Notes: a model not told the origin generated them from the sequence alone. A stretch of 6,743 nt of DNA from Synergistaceae bacterium (GCA_031271065.1 JAISWP010000146.1:1-6743), one strand, 5' to 3'; counted from the first letter of the stretch, positions 1 through 6,696 are shown. Numbers and translations are program-made.

Positions 1-1750
1 CGAGCTGAGATCTGTCGGCTGCCGACGGCGCGCCCGAGAGCGGGCACTGGGCCTTCTGGTTTTTCGGGAAAGCCATGACGTCGCGGATCGACTTCGCCCC
101 GCAGATGAGCATGACAAGGCGGTCCAGCCCTATCGCTATTCCACCGTGGGGGGGAGCGCCGAAGGCGAGCGCGTCCAGCAGGAACCCGAAACGATCTTTG
201 GCGGTCTCGGGCGATATCCCGAGAGCGTCGAACACCTCACGCTGGGTCTCGGGGTCGTGTATCCTGATGGATCCTCCGCCGAGCTCCGTGCCGTTCAGCA
301 CTATGTCGTACGCGCGGGAGCGGACCCGGCCGGGGTCCGTCTTCATATACGCTATGTCCTCGTCGAACGGCGCGGTGAAGGGGTGATGCACCGGGTACCA
401 GCGCCTTTCGGCATCGTCCCACTCGTAGAGGGGAAATTCCGTCACCCACACGAATTTCCATCCGTCCTCCGCCAGTCCCCTCGCCCGCGCGGTCTCGAGC
501 CTTATCTGCCCCAATATCTCGCAGGCCCTGGTCCACTTGGCGTCAGCCATCACGAACAGAGCGTCGTCCGGCGTGAGGGCGGATATCCCGATCAGCTTCT
601 CCGATGCCTCATCGCTCAGGAACTTTACAAGCGGCCCCTTGAGCGCGCCGTCCTTTATCTGGAAATTCGCCATGCCCGCGCTTCCGAGCTCCTTCGCCCG
701 TCCTTCGAGTTCGGCCGCCTCCCTGCGGGAGAGGCTGCCGCCGCCCGGCAGTCTGAGGCCCTTCACGACGCCCCCTCCGGCGATAAGGGACGAGAAGGGG
801 TTTTCGCCGGATTTAAAAATTTCGGTCAGATCGACGATCTTCATGCCTATCCGCAGGTCCGGTTTGTCGCTGCCGTAGAGCTCCATCGCCTCTTTCCACG
901 TGAGGCGCGGTATCGGAGGGATGTCGGCCCCGGCCGTCTCCTTCATCAGGCCGGTGAGATACGGTTCCGTCAGAGATAAGATGTCCTCCTCCGTCACGAA
1001 ACTCATCTCCGCGTCTATCTGTGTGAATTCCGGCTGCCTGTCGGCTCTCAGGTCCTCGTCGCGGAAGCATTTGGCTATCTGCATGTACCTGTCGCATCCG
1101 CCTATCATCAGTATCTGCTTGTATATCTGGGGTGACTGGGGCAGAGCGTAAAACTCTCCCGGGTTCACCCTGCTGGGGACCAGGTAGTCCCTGGCGCCTT
1201 CCGGCGTCGATTTGGTGAATATGGGCGTTTCGACCTCAAGGAATCCGTTTTTGTCGAAATAGTCGCGGGTGTATTTGACGACGCGGTGGCGCAGCCTCAG
1301 ATTTTTCTGCATACCGTCCCGCCTCAGGTCGATGTAGCGGTATTTCATGCGGAGGTCCTCATTGACGCCGTCCGCCCCGTCAGGGTCGAAGGGAGGCAGT
1401 TCGCTCTCGGAGAGCAGTACGAAGTCGGAGACGATCATCTCGACCTCCCCGGTCCCCAGCTCAGGGTTCTCGGTGCCCTCGGGGCGCCGCCGCAGCCCGC
1501 CTTTCACCGCCAGGACGTATTCGCTCTTGAGGTCCTTAGCTCTCGCGTGTACGTCCGGAAATATCTCGGCGTTGAAAACGACCTGCGTCACCCCGGTGCG
1601 GTCCCACAGCTCTATGAAAATTATCCCTCCCAGGTCACGCCTGGCGCGCAGCCAGCCGTTCAGGACGACGGTCTTCCCGGCGTCCTCGAGCCGCGGCCCG
1701 CCGCACGTCATGGTGTGTTTCCATTCCCTGGTAAAGCAGTTTCCGCTCAT
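1..1750 (-). CDS. aspS: aspartyl-tRNA synthetase, bacterial type (C-terminus cut by window edge)
   Basis: Cytoplasmic class II synthetase that charges tRNA-Asp with aspartate using ATP. 583 codons are visible and the frame is open to the left edge; bacterial AspRS is usually about 590-600 residues, so only the last few are missing. In order: OB-fold anticodon-binding domain (about 12-115, with RARRDLGGIIF at 35-45), catalytic core opening near 165-185 (FLEVETPIFTKSTPEGARDY), motif 2 FRDEDLRADRQPEFTQID (229-246), the bacterial GAD insertion (about 290-430), and motif 3 GGIAIGLDRLVML (536-548). Leu40 sits where discriminating AspRS of the E. coli type has Leu and many Asx-charging enzymes have His, which suggests tRNA-Asp specificity (inference). 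The start at 1750 lies 9 bases after the hisS stop. Its best Shine-Dalgarno (GGAG, 1764-1767) is 13 bases away, so Met14 (1711) is a weaker alternative. Cotranscribed with hisS. Confidence 0.96.
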   Translation of the reverse strand, partial: MSGNCFTREWKHTMTCGGPRLEDAGKTVVLNGWLRARRDLGGIIFIELWDRTGVTQVVFNAEIFPDVHARAKDLKSEYVLAVKGGLRRRPEGTENPELGTGEVEMIVSDFVLLSESELPPFDPDGADGVNEDLRMKYRYIDLRRDGMQKNLRLRHRVVKYTRDYFDKNGFLEVETPIFTKSTPEGARDYLVPSRVNPGEFYALPQSPQIYKQILMIGGCDRYMQIAKCFRDEDLRADRQPEFTQIDAEMSFVTEEDILSLTEPYLTGLMKETAGADIPPIPRLTWKEAMELYGSDKPDLRIGMKIVDLTEIFKSGENPFSSLIAGGGVVKGLRLPGGGSLSRREAAELEGRAKELGSAGMANFQIKDGALKGPLVKFLSDEASEKLIGISALTPDDALFVMADAKWTRACEILGQIRLETARARGLAEDGWKFVWVTEFPLYEWDDAERRWYPVHHPFTAPFDEDIAYMKTDPGRVRSRAYDIVLNGTELGGGSIRIHDPETQREVFDALGISPETAKDRFGFLLDALAFGAPPHGGIAIGLDRLVMLICGAKSIRDVMAFPKNQKAQCPLSGAPSAADRSQL

Positions 1751-1759
1751 TTTGCGAGT

Positions 1760-3031
1760 TCATCTCCAAAGTAATTTATTTTTTATGTTTTCCGCAGCGG
1801 AGGTCCTTTCCACGGATTCCTGCTCCCCGTTCGACATGTTCTTCACAGATACCGTTCCGGACGCCGCCTCGTCCTCTCCGATTATGCAGACGAATTTCGC
1901 GCCGTTCTGGGAGGCGGACTTCATCTGGGTTTTCATGGATCGCCCCATGAAGTCCATATCGGCGGACAGACCGGCGGCGCGGAGTTCGTGCGCCAGCGAC
2001 GCTGCCTCTAAGGCGCGGTCCGGGGAGGATGATACGATGCAGACGTCCGGCCCGGCGTCCTCTCCCATGTACGCCCCCTGAGCCTCCATCGTGATGATGA
2101 TCCTCTCGACGCCCGAAGCGAAGCCCACTCCGGGCACGTGGGGGCCCCCTATGTTTTCGGCCAGGTTGTCGTACCGGCCTCCGCCGCAGACCGCGTTCTG
2201 CGCGCCCAGTTCTCCGGAGAGTATTTCGTAGGCCGTTTTGGTGTAGTAATCGAGGCCGCGCACGAGACGGTTGTCCAGTTTGACGCTGGCTCCGAGGCGT
2301 TCGAGCCCCCTCGTTACCTCTCCGAAGTGTACTCTGCACTCGTCGCAGAGCGAGTCCAGCACAGACGGAGCGATATCAGTCAGAGCCCTGCACGCCGGCT
2401 GCTTGCAGTCCAGTATCCGCAGCGGATTGCGCTCGAGCCTGCCGAGGCAGGTGTCGCAGAGTTCGTGTATGCTCGACTCGAAATGTTTTTTCAGCGTACT
2501 GCGGTATGCCGGCCTGCATGACGGACATCCCACGGAGTTGAGCAGCACTTGCAGATTGGAGAGCCCGAGCCTCCTGTATATCTCCATGGACAGGTCTATC
2601 ATCTCCACGTCCGCTAACGGGCTGGAAGCGCCCAGAGTCTCGAAGTCTATCTGCACGAACTGGCGGTAACGCCCGCTCTGGGGCCTCTCGTACCGGAACA
2701 TCGGCCCCCATCCCCACAGTTTGACCGGCTGGGAGCGGCGGCGCATGTCGTGCTCCAGATAACTCCTGACGATAGACGCGGTCAGTTCCGGGCGCAGGGT
2801 GACGCTCCGGCCGCCCTTGTCGGTGAAGGTGTACATCTCCTTCTCCACCACGTCGGTCGCGTCTCCGATACCTCTGCTGAAAAGCTCCGTATGCTCGAAT
2901 ACGGGCAGCATCACCTCTTTGAATCCGAAGTCCGCCGCCGCGCCTCTCGTGACGCCGATCACGCGATCCCACTTCCAGGACTCGTCTCCGAGCACATCGT
3001 ACGTACCTCTGGGGGCCTTTATAGCGTCCAT
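1760..3031 (-). CDS. hisS: histidyl-tRNA synthetase
   Basis: Cytoplasmic class II synthetase that charges tRNA-His. At 423 residues it has the usual bacterial length. Motif 1 region follows the typical N-terminus (APRGTYDVL, 6-14). Motif 2 is FRYERPQSGRYRQF (112-125). The histidine-specific signatures are LVRGLDYYTKT (256-266, HisA) and CGGGRYDNL (282-290, HisB; most relatives read AGGRYDGL). Motif 3 is GVGFASGVERI (301-311). A C-terminal anticodon-binding domain spans roughly 327-410. Eight paired cysteines (169/172, 192/195, 209/214, 229/232) lie in the insertion between motif 2 and HisA; a similar pattern is known in some thermophile HisRS. The ATG at 3031 follows GGAGGA (3041-3046) at 9 bases. 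First gene of the hisS-aspS operon, diverging from the L,D-transpeptidase gene. Confidence 0.98.
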   Translation of the reverse strand: MDAIKAPRGTYDVLGDESWKWDRVIGVTRGAAADFGFKEVMLPVFEHTELFSRGIGDATDVVEKEMYTFTDKGGRSVTLRPELTASIVRSYLEHDMRRRSQPVKLWGWGPMFRYERPQSGRYRQFVQIDFETLGASSPLADVEMIDLSMEIYRRLGLSNLQVLLNSVGCPSCRPAYRSTLKKHFESSIHELCDTCLGRLERNPLRILDCKQPACRALTDIAPSVLDSLCDECRVHFGEVTRGLERLGASVKLDNRLVRGLDYYTKTAYEILSGELGAQNAVCGGGRYDNLAENIGGPHVPGVGFASGVERIIITMEAQGAYMGEDAGPDVCIVSSSPDRALEAASLAHELRAAGLSADMDFMGRSMKTQMKSASQNGAKFVCIIGEDEAASGTVSVKNMSNGEQESVERTSAAENIKNKLLWR

Positions 3032-3069
3032 GATAAATCTTCCTCCGCACTAAAAAAGTCAGTCCGCAT

Positions 3070-3078
3070 ATATTAGCA
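3070..3078 (-). promoter_or_regulatory. candidate extended -10 promoter for hisS-aspS
   Basis: Read on the minus strand, TGC-TAATAT matches the extended -10 pattern (TGn-TAnnnT). No good -35 hexamer sits 16-18 bases upstream (TGCCCG at best), which fits an extended -10 promoter. A start near 3063 would give a leader of about 31 bases containing GGAGGA. This leader is far too short for a T-box, and no T-box sequence is visible, so the operon is not obviously uncharged-tRNA controlled. Confidence 0.4.
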
Positions 3079-3125
3079 CAAACGGCCTGCGGCGGGCAGA
3101 TTGACCTGAGCGGTACAGAACCGGG

Positions 3126-3175
3126 CAATTTATGATAAAATTATAAAAGGTATATTTTAAATTTATTTTATAAAG
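3126..3175. promoter_or_regulatory. AT-rich divergent intergenic core, candidate promoter of the L,D-transpeptidase gene
   Basis: Only 5 of these 50 bases are G or C, inside a roughly 60% G+C region. Possible plus-strand -10 boxes are TATGAT (3131-3136), TAAAAT (3136-3141) and TATATT (3151-3156). None has a convincing -35: TTGACC at 3101-3106 is too far from all of them. TATATT with TTTATG (3129-3134, 16-base spacer) is the most workable pair and would give a leader of about 27 bases to the ATG at 3190. The exact promoter is uncertain. Confidence 0.3.
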
Positions 3176-3189
3176 GAGACGCCGATTAG

Positions 3190-3774
3190 ATGTTTCTGCC
3201 GCTCCGAAATGTGTCAATAAGGAAGTTTCCCTCGATTTCGGCCGTGCTGGTGATGCTGGTTCTGTGTATTTTGACCCCGGCCCGGTCCGACGCGGCCATC
3301 CCTCAGACGTACAAGCCCCAGAGCGGAGAGATGTGGATAAAGATAGACAAGGAAAATCTCAAGCTCACTTTAAGACGCGGGGAGGGGGAAATCATCAAAA
3401 GTTACCCCGTCGCCGTCGGCCGCGGCAAGGGAGTGAAGAAATCCAGAACGGATCTCATAACTCCCGCGGGAGTGTTCAAAATATGGCGCGTCATTCAGGA
3501 CGCCACTCATCTCGTCTACGATCCGAAGTGGTTCGGAGAGCCGGGCGGACCGCAGAAGGGCGCCTACGGGGCGAAACTCATATCGTTTTACAACCCGTGG
3601 GAGATAGCGCTGCACGGCACCAACGCCCCGAGTTCGATAGGCAGGCGGGTCACTCACGGCTGTATCCGCATGAGGAACAGCGACATAATAGAACTTTCAA
3701 AGAGCGTAACGCCCGGGATGCGTCTTTGGATAGTAGAGCGCGACGCGCCCTTGGTGGAAAAAGACTTCATCTGA
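3190..3774 (+). CDS. small exported L,D-transpeptidase (YkuD/ErfK family)
   Basis: Predicted 194-residue exported enzyme that cross-links or modifies peptidoglycan by L,D-transpeptidation on the outer face of the cytoplasmic membrane. Residues 1-35 form a signal peptide: basic stretch near R6/R11/K12, hydrophobic core 16-28, and probable signal peptidase I cleavage after S-D-A (residue 35). The YkuD domain fills most of the rest (about 47-182): WIKIDKENLKLTL, then SYPVAVGRGKG (71-81) and TPAGVFKI (91-98). The catalytic block is LHGTN (141-145) followed by SIGRRVTHGCIRM (149-161), with His142, His156, nucleophile Cys158 and Arg160 all present. No LysM, SPOR or other wall-binding module is visible, so this is a minimal one-domain form. 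GGAG (3175-3178) lies 11 bases before the ATG. The gene stands alone between divergent hisS and the convergent small ORF. Whether it makes 3-3 cross-links or anchors a lipoprotein cannot be told from sequence. Confidence 0.93.
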   Translation: MFLPLRNVSIRKFPSISAVLVMLVLCILTPARSDAAIPQTYKPQSGEMWIKIDKENLKLTLRRGEGEIIKSYPVAVGRGKGVKKSRTDLITPAGVFKIWRVIQDATHLVYDPKWFGEPGGPQKGAYGAKLISFYNPWEIALHGTNAPSSIGRRVTHGCIRMRNSDIIELSKSVTPGMRLWIVERDAPLVEKDFI

Positions 3775-3813
3775 GGACAGACCCGGAATTTGGTCTCCCC
3801 GGGGATCGCCGGT

Positions 3814-4041
3814 TCAGCGGGTCCCGGCCCCGCTCTGCGCGTATGCGATGGCCTCGCGCGCTTCTTTTATCCATTTTTCCCGTTTCGCCGGTTCTATGGA
3901 CTGGCCCTTGGGGTCGTTCAGGAGAAAATCCAGCTTCTTCTCCTGTATCCTGAGCCATTCGGCGGTTTTTTTGCCGTGCGACTCGTCCTCGCGGTACGAC
4001 GCGAGTTCCTCGTCCGTCTCCTTGACAAAAGCTCTGCTCAT
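3814..4041 (-). CDS. 75-residue charged helical protein of unknown function, MSRAFVKE N-terminus
   Basis: I do not recognise a named family. The protein is soluble, highly charged and probably helical, with no signal peptide, membrane span or cysteine. It opens MSRAFVKETDEE and has a Lys/Glu-rich helical pair (roughly 29-40 and 53-68, ending AREAIAYAQ). The opening resembles that of some GreA/GreB-related proteins, and a helix pair would suit a Gre-type coiled coil, but no Gre C-terminal domain follows; this link is inference. The frame stays open upstream to a TTG at 4065, but that codon lies beside the -10 box and upstream of the expected transcript start. The ATG at 4041 has AGGTGA (4047-4052) 5 bases away, so I chose it. 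Codon use, including GC-rich third positions and ATA, matches the neighbours. Its 3' end converges on the L,D-transpeptidase gene, 39 bases apart. Confidence 0.75.
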   Translation of the reverse strand: MSRAFVKETDEELASYREDESHGKKTAEWLRIQEKKLDFLLNDPKGQSIEPAKREKWIKEAREAIAYAQSGAGTR

Positions 4042-4066
4042 GGACCTCACCTGCCTCCGCTTCAAA

Positions 4067-4094
4067 ATTATAATCTAATTTCTCTGTGAGGCAA
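4067..4094 (-). promoter_or_regulatory. sigma-70-type promoter for the 75-residue protein
   Basis: On the minus strand, a perfect TATAAT (4072-4067) is preceded after 16 bases by TTGCCT (4094-4089), which matches four of six -35 bases. Transcription would start near 4060 and leave a leader of about 19 bases with AGGTGA before the ATG at 4041. It also supports the 4041 start over upstream in-frame codons. Confidence 0.6.
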
Positions 4095-4227
4095 AACGGG
4101 GACTTCGCATGAATCAAAAACCGAAAAACACGCCGCATCTTTTGTGAGATGAAGCGTGCTTCCGGGTGAAGTGAAGCGGCTTGTTGGGGTTGTCCGCCAA
4201 CATCGAGAGCGGCCTGAGGTATTTTTG

Positions 4228-4256
4228 TTTCGCTCTGTCGTTTGCGAGTCTATAAT
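4228..4256 (+). promoter_or_regulatory. candidate promoter for the cysteine hydrolase-mnmE operon
   Basis: A perfect -10 TATAAT (4251-4256) has TTTCGC (4228-4233) at a 17-base spacing, a weak -35. A second possible -10 is TAAAAT (4268-4273), without a usable -35. Transcription from near 4263 would give a leader of about 70 bases to the ATG at 4336. Confidence 0.45.
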
Positions 4257-4322
4257 AATTTATCGGATAAAATATTCATCGTACATGCAGGCAGCTTTCT
4301 TATTGTACATTTATACAGGTGA

Positions 4323-4328
4323 AGGAGG
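4323..4328 (+). promoter_or_regulatory. ribosome-binding site that fixes the cysteine hydrolase start
   Basis: AGGAGG lies 7 bases before the ATG at 4336, a near-ideal Shine-Dalgarno. The same frame stays open to an ATG at 4156, but that extension has no such site, covers the -10 box at 4251 and has no resemblance to the family N-terminus. The 4336 start is therefore strongly preferred. Confidence 0.9.
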
Positions 4329-4335
4329 AATACCC

Positions 4336-5118
4336 ATGAACGGCCTGAAATCCCGCGCTCTCGTAGTCGTAGACCCTCAGAACGATTTCTGCGACCCTGC
4401 CGGCACCCTCCGCGTGGACGGGGCCGAGGGCGATATATTTCGCCTGGCCCGCCATATCGAGCGAAGGGGGAAGGAGTACGGCGAGATAATCGTGTCGCTG
4501 GACTCTCACGACGCCATAGCCATATTTCATCCCGGATTCTGGACGGACGCTTCCGGCAGGAACCCCGCGCCGTTCACCCCGATAACGGCCTCCGCCTACC
4601 AAGACGGAAAGTGGCGCGCTGCTTTCCCCTGTCACGCGGTTTACGCGGACAGGATGTTCGGCGTGCTCGCAAAGAAGGGCATGGAGTCGATGATGGTGTG
4701 GCCCGAACACTGCGTCGTCTCGACCAGAGGGCATCAGATAGCCGCGGCGCTGCGCGAGGCCCTGGGAACCTGGAGACGGGAGACCGGACGTCCCGTGCGC
4801 TATCTGTTCAAGGGAGAAAACCCGTACACCGAACAGTTCTCCATATTCGAGGGCATAGACGGTTCCTGGCCCGAGACCGCCTTTAACGAAAATCTGTACT
4901 CGCATCTGTCCGGGTTCTCGTCGCTGGTATTCGCGGGGGAGGCGCTGAGCCACTGCGTGGAGGCCTCCATAGTCTCCTATGCTGAGCACGGCGGATGCGA
5001 GTCCCGGGAGGTGCTGCTGCTGTCCGACTGTTCGTCGCCGGTCGCGGGTTTTTCCAGGGACGAGTCCCTGTCCCGTCTTGCCGCGCATGGCGTCGGGATT
5101 ATTTCCAGTGTCTCGTGA
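4336..5118 (+). CDS. nicotinamidase/isochorismatase-type cysteine hydrolase
   Basis: Cytoplasmic 260-residue amidase of the cysteine hydrolase superfamily. Asp13 (VVDPQNDF), Lys159 (KGENPYTEQF) and Cys207 (EALSHCVEAS) form the expected triad. Asp56, His58, His65 and His125 (LDSHD, IFHPGFW, WPEHC) match the four metal ligands of M. tuberculosis PncA (Asp49, His51, His57, His71), and Phe18 and Trp122 match its pocket residues Phe13 and Trp68. This favours nicotinamide deamidation to nicotinate for NAD salvage, but the substrate is inferred. The protein is longer than usual (PncA 186, yeast Pnc1 216): His65 to His125 spans 60 residues against 14 in M. tuberculosis PncA, so about 45 extra residues (roughly 70-115) sit beside the active site. 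The residues before Cys207 (EALSH) also differ from the usual pattern such as ATDYC. The mnmE ATG follows 6 bases after the stop, so the two are probably cotranscribed. It could act on another amide. Confidence 0.88.
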   Translation: MNGLKSRALVVVDPQNDFCDPAGTLRVDGAEGDIFRLARHIERRGKEYGEIIVSLDSHDAIAIFHPGFWTDASGRNPAPFTPITASAYQDGKWRAAFPCHAVYADRMFGVLAKKGMESMMVWPEHCVVSTRGHQIAAALREALGTWRRETGRPVRYLFKGENPYTEQFSIFEGIDGSWPETAFNENLYSHLSGFSSLVFAGEALSHCVEASIVSYAEHGGCESREVLLLSDCSSPVAGFSRDESLSRLAAHGVGIISSVS

Positions 5119-5124
5119 GGAATA

Positions 5125-6495
5125 ATGGACAGCGATGTGATAGCGGCGGTCGCCACAGCGTGGGGGGAGTCCGCCATCGCCGTGGTGCGGATCTCCGGCG
5201 GTGGGTCCCTTGCGCTGGCGGATAAATTTTTTCGCGGACGCAGGCCCCTTGCCTCAGCGCCCGCCCGCCGCATGGAACTCGGACTGATGACGGACGGGGA
5301 CTCGACGGTCGACGAAGTGCTGGCCGTCCGGTTCGAACGCGGTTTCAGCTACACCGGAGAGGAATCCGTCGAGATACAATGCCACGGAGGCGCCGCGGCC
5401 GCGCGCAGGTGCATGGACATTTTGACCGCATCCGGCGCCCGGGCTGCCCTTCCCGGGGAATTCACGAAGCGGGCGTACCTGAACGGCAGGATCGACCTGT
5501 CGCAGGCCGAGGCCGTGCTGGGTATCATCAGGGCGCGGAGCGCCGAGGAACTGGCGTCCTCGGAGCGGACATTGCAGGGGGAACTGTCGGATGCGCTCTT
5601 TCATCTGTCCTGCGGCCTCACGAAACTGCGCGCCTCCATAGAGGCTCGCATCGACTTTCCCGAGGATGTGGACGACGCCGAGGCGTATGAGTTCGTCCGG
5701 GAGACGAACGCCGTAAGAAGCGAAGCGGGATCCCTGCTCGAACGCTGCCGCGCGGGGCTTGCCCTGAAAAACGGGATCAGGGCGGCGATAATCGGACGCC
5801 CGAACGTGGGCAAGTCCTCCCTGATGAACGCCATGCTGGCGTCGGACCGGGCCATAGTGACCGACATACCCGGGACCACCAGGGACACGCTGGACGCTCC
5901 CCTGATCCACAGGGGGCTTGTCATCACGCTGGTGGATACGGCGGGGCTGAGGACCATTCCGGACGAAGGGGCCTCGGGCGTGATAGAGAGCCTGGGGGCG
6001 GCGCGTTCCAGAGCGGCGATAGCCGGGTCCGACCTGTGCGTGCTCGTGACGGATTCCTCAGAGGGCGTCATTGCGGAAGATGCCGCCGCGGCTGAAGAGT
6101 CCGAGGGGAAGCGGACGATACTCGCTTTGAACAAGTGCGATCTGGAACGCTCGCGGCCATGCGCGGAACTGACCGGCGATTTCGCGGCCCGGGTGGAGGT
6201 TTCCGCTCTCACCGGGCAGGGTATCCCGGAACTCAAGGACGCTCTGTTCGAGCTGTCCGTGGGTTCATCTTCGGCGTCCAGCGGGCTGATGTCCGCGGAA
6301 CGGATCATAGGAGCGCTGGAGTCGGCCCGCCGCTGCGTCTCGGAGGCCGGGGACGCCCTCGGCAATCCGGGCGGGATGGACGTGGCCGGTTCCCTTCTGT
6401 CCGAAGCAGCGGAGCACATATCGGCCCAGCTGGGGATCGACGCCTCCGAGGAGCTGCTGGATGAGATTTTCAGCTCTTACTGCGTGGGCAAATAG
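5125..6495 (+). CDS. mnmE: tRNA uridine-5-carboxymethylaminomethyl modification GTPase MnmE
   Basis: GTPase that works with MnmG to add the (carboxymethyl)aminomethyl group to U34 of tRNAs reading two-codon boxes, using a methylene-tetrahydrofolate-derived carbon. Its 456 residues match the family (E. coli 454). In order: N-terminal folate-binding domain (1-118, IAAVATAWGESAIAVVRISG near 6-25), helical domain, and an inserted Ras-like G domain with P-loop GRPNVGKSS (224-232), GTTRDT (250-255), DTAG (271-274), NKCD (336-339) and VSAL (359-362). The helical domain then resumes and ends in CVGK (453-456), with the family's catalytic C-terminal cysteine. Switch II is five residues longer than in E. 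coli; Glu288 aligns with the catalytic Glu282. The ATG follows the upstream stop by 6 bases, with GAGG (5117-5120) overlapping that stop as a short-spaced ribosome site, suggesting translational coupling. mnmG is not in the window. Confidence 0.97.
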   Translation: MDSDVIAAVATAWGESAIAVVRISGGGSLALADKFFRGRRPLASAPARRMELGLMTDGDSTVDEVLAVRFERGFSYTGEESVEIQCHGGAAAARRCMDILTASGARAALPGEFTKRAYLNGRIDLSQAEAVLGIIRARSAEELASSERTLQGELSDALFHLSCGLTKLRASIEARIDFPEDVDDAEAYEFVRETNAVRSEAGSLLERCRAGLALKNGIRAAIIGRPNVGKSSLMNAMLASDRAIVTDIPGTTRDTLDAPLIHRGLVITLVDTAGLRTIPDEGASGVIESLGAARSRAAIAGSDLCVLVTDSSEGVIAEDAAAAEESEGKRTILALNKCDLERSRPCAELTGDFAARVEVSALTGQGIPELKDALFELSVGSSSASSGLMSAERIIGALESARRCVSEAGDALGNPGGMDVAGSLLSEAAEHISAQLGIDASEELLDEIFSSYCVGK

Positions 6496-6592
6496 GGCGC
6501 CGCCGCTGCCGCGGACGAACGGCGTCACGATACCGCCAATCCGCCGGCAGGCCTTTCCCGGCGCCTTACATCCGTCTTGAGTGATTATAAAG

Positions 6593-6635
6593 AGGGGACC
6601 TTTGTTTAACTCATTCCTAAAAAAAGTTCCCTTTT
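6593..6635 (+). terminator. possible imperfect terminator hairpin after mnmE
   Basis: AGGGGAC (6593-6599) pairs with GTTCCCT (6626-6632), including one G-T pair. An inner TTT/AAA pairing is possible beyond a mismatch. The loop is long and only a short TTTT run (6632-6635, its first T within the stem) follows. It lies about 100 bases after the mnmE stop. On the minus strand it is also followed by a few T, so direction is not certain. Confidence 0.4.
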
Positions 6636-6696
6636 GTCAAGGCAGTAATTTCGATTTTGAGTTACTATTCACAGCCGTGCTACAAACCAATACCCC

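Larger units (their letters stand above)
4095..4335 (+). other. non-coding leader/intergenic region upstream of the cysteine hydrolase
   Basis: About 240 bases between two divergent transcripts with no supportable gene. It holds a small hairpin with stem 4183-4189 pairing 4194-4201 (GTTGGGG with CC-G-CCAAC, one bulged G, TTGT loop) that has no T-run after it. It also holds a weaker 5-bp stem (CATCT 4136-4140 with AGATG 4147-4151). Further right are a promoter candidate and the ribosome-binding site. No riboswitch class is recognised. Confidence 0.5.

Noticed and set aside
146..979. Long plus-strand open frame opposite aspS (277 codons)
   Set aside because: Fully antisense to clearly conserved AspRS; no family resemblance or ribosome site. 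Long antisense frames are expected at this G+C.
1347..2081. Plus-strand open frame of 244 codons opposite aspS/hisS
   Set aside because: Shadow of the two synthetase genes, with low-complexity Ser/Arg-rich composition.
3032..3189. T-box leader upstream of hisS
   Set aside because: The region is too short and has no T-box sequence or terminator/antiterminator pair on the minus strand.
3253..3273. Possible lipoprotein signal in the L,D-transpeptidase (LVLC, Cys26)
   Set aside because: The residue before Cys is Leu, not Gly/Ala/Ser, and the S-D-A site at 33-35 fits signal peptidase I.
3779..3796. Hairpin AGACC/GGTCT between the convergent genes as a terminator
   Set aside because: Only 5 bp with an 8-base loop and no T-run on either strand.
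4042..4065. TTG start at 4065 for the 75-residue protein
   Set aside because: It lies immediately beside the -10 box, upstream of the expected transcript start, and has no ribosome site.
4156..4335. 60-residue N-terminal extension of the cysteine hydrolase
   Set aside because: No ribosome site at 4156, it spans the TATAAT box, and the ATG at 4336 has AGGAGG at ideal spacing and begins the family fold.
5601..6419. Minus-strand open frame of 272 codons opposite mnmE
   Set aside because: Antisense to all GTPase motifs of MnmE; Ser/Ala/Arg-rich shadow translation.
6612..6640. Minus-strand TTGACA (6640-6635) as a promoter
   Set aside because: No -10-like hexamer at 16-18 bases (GGAATG at 17).
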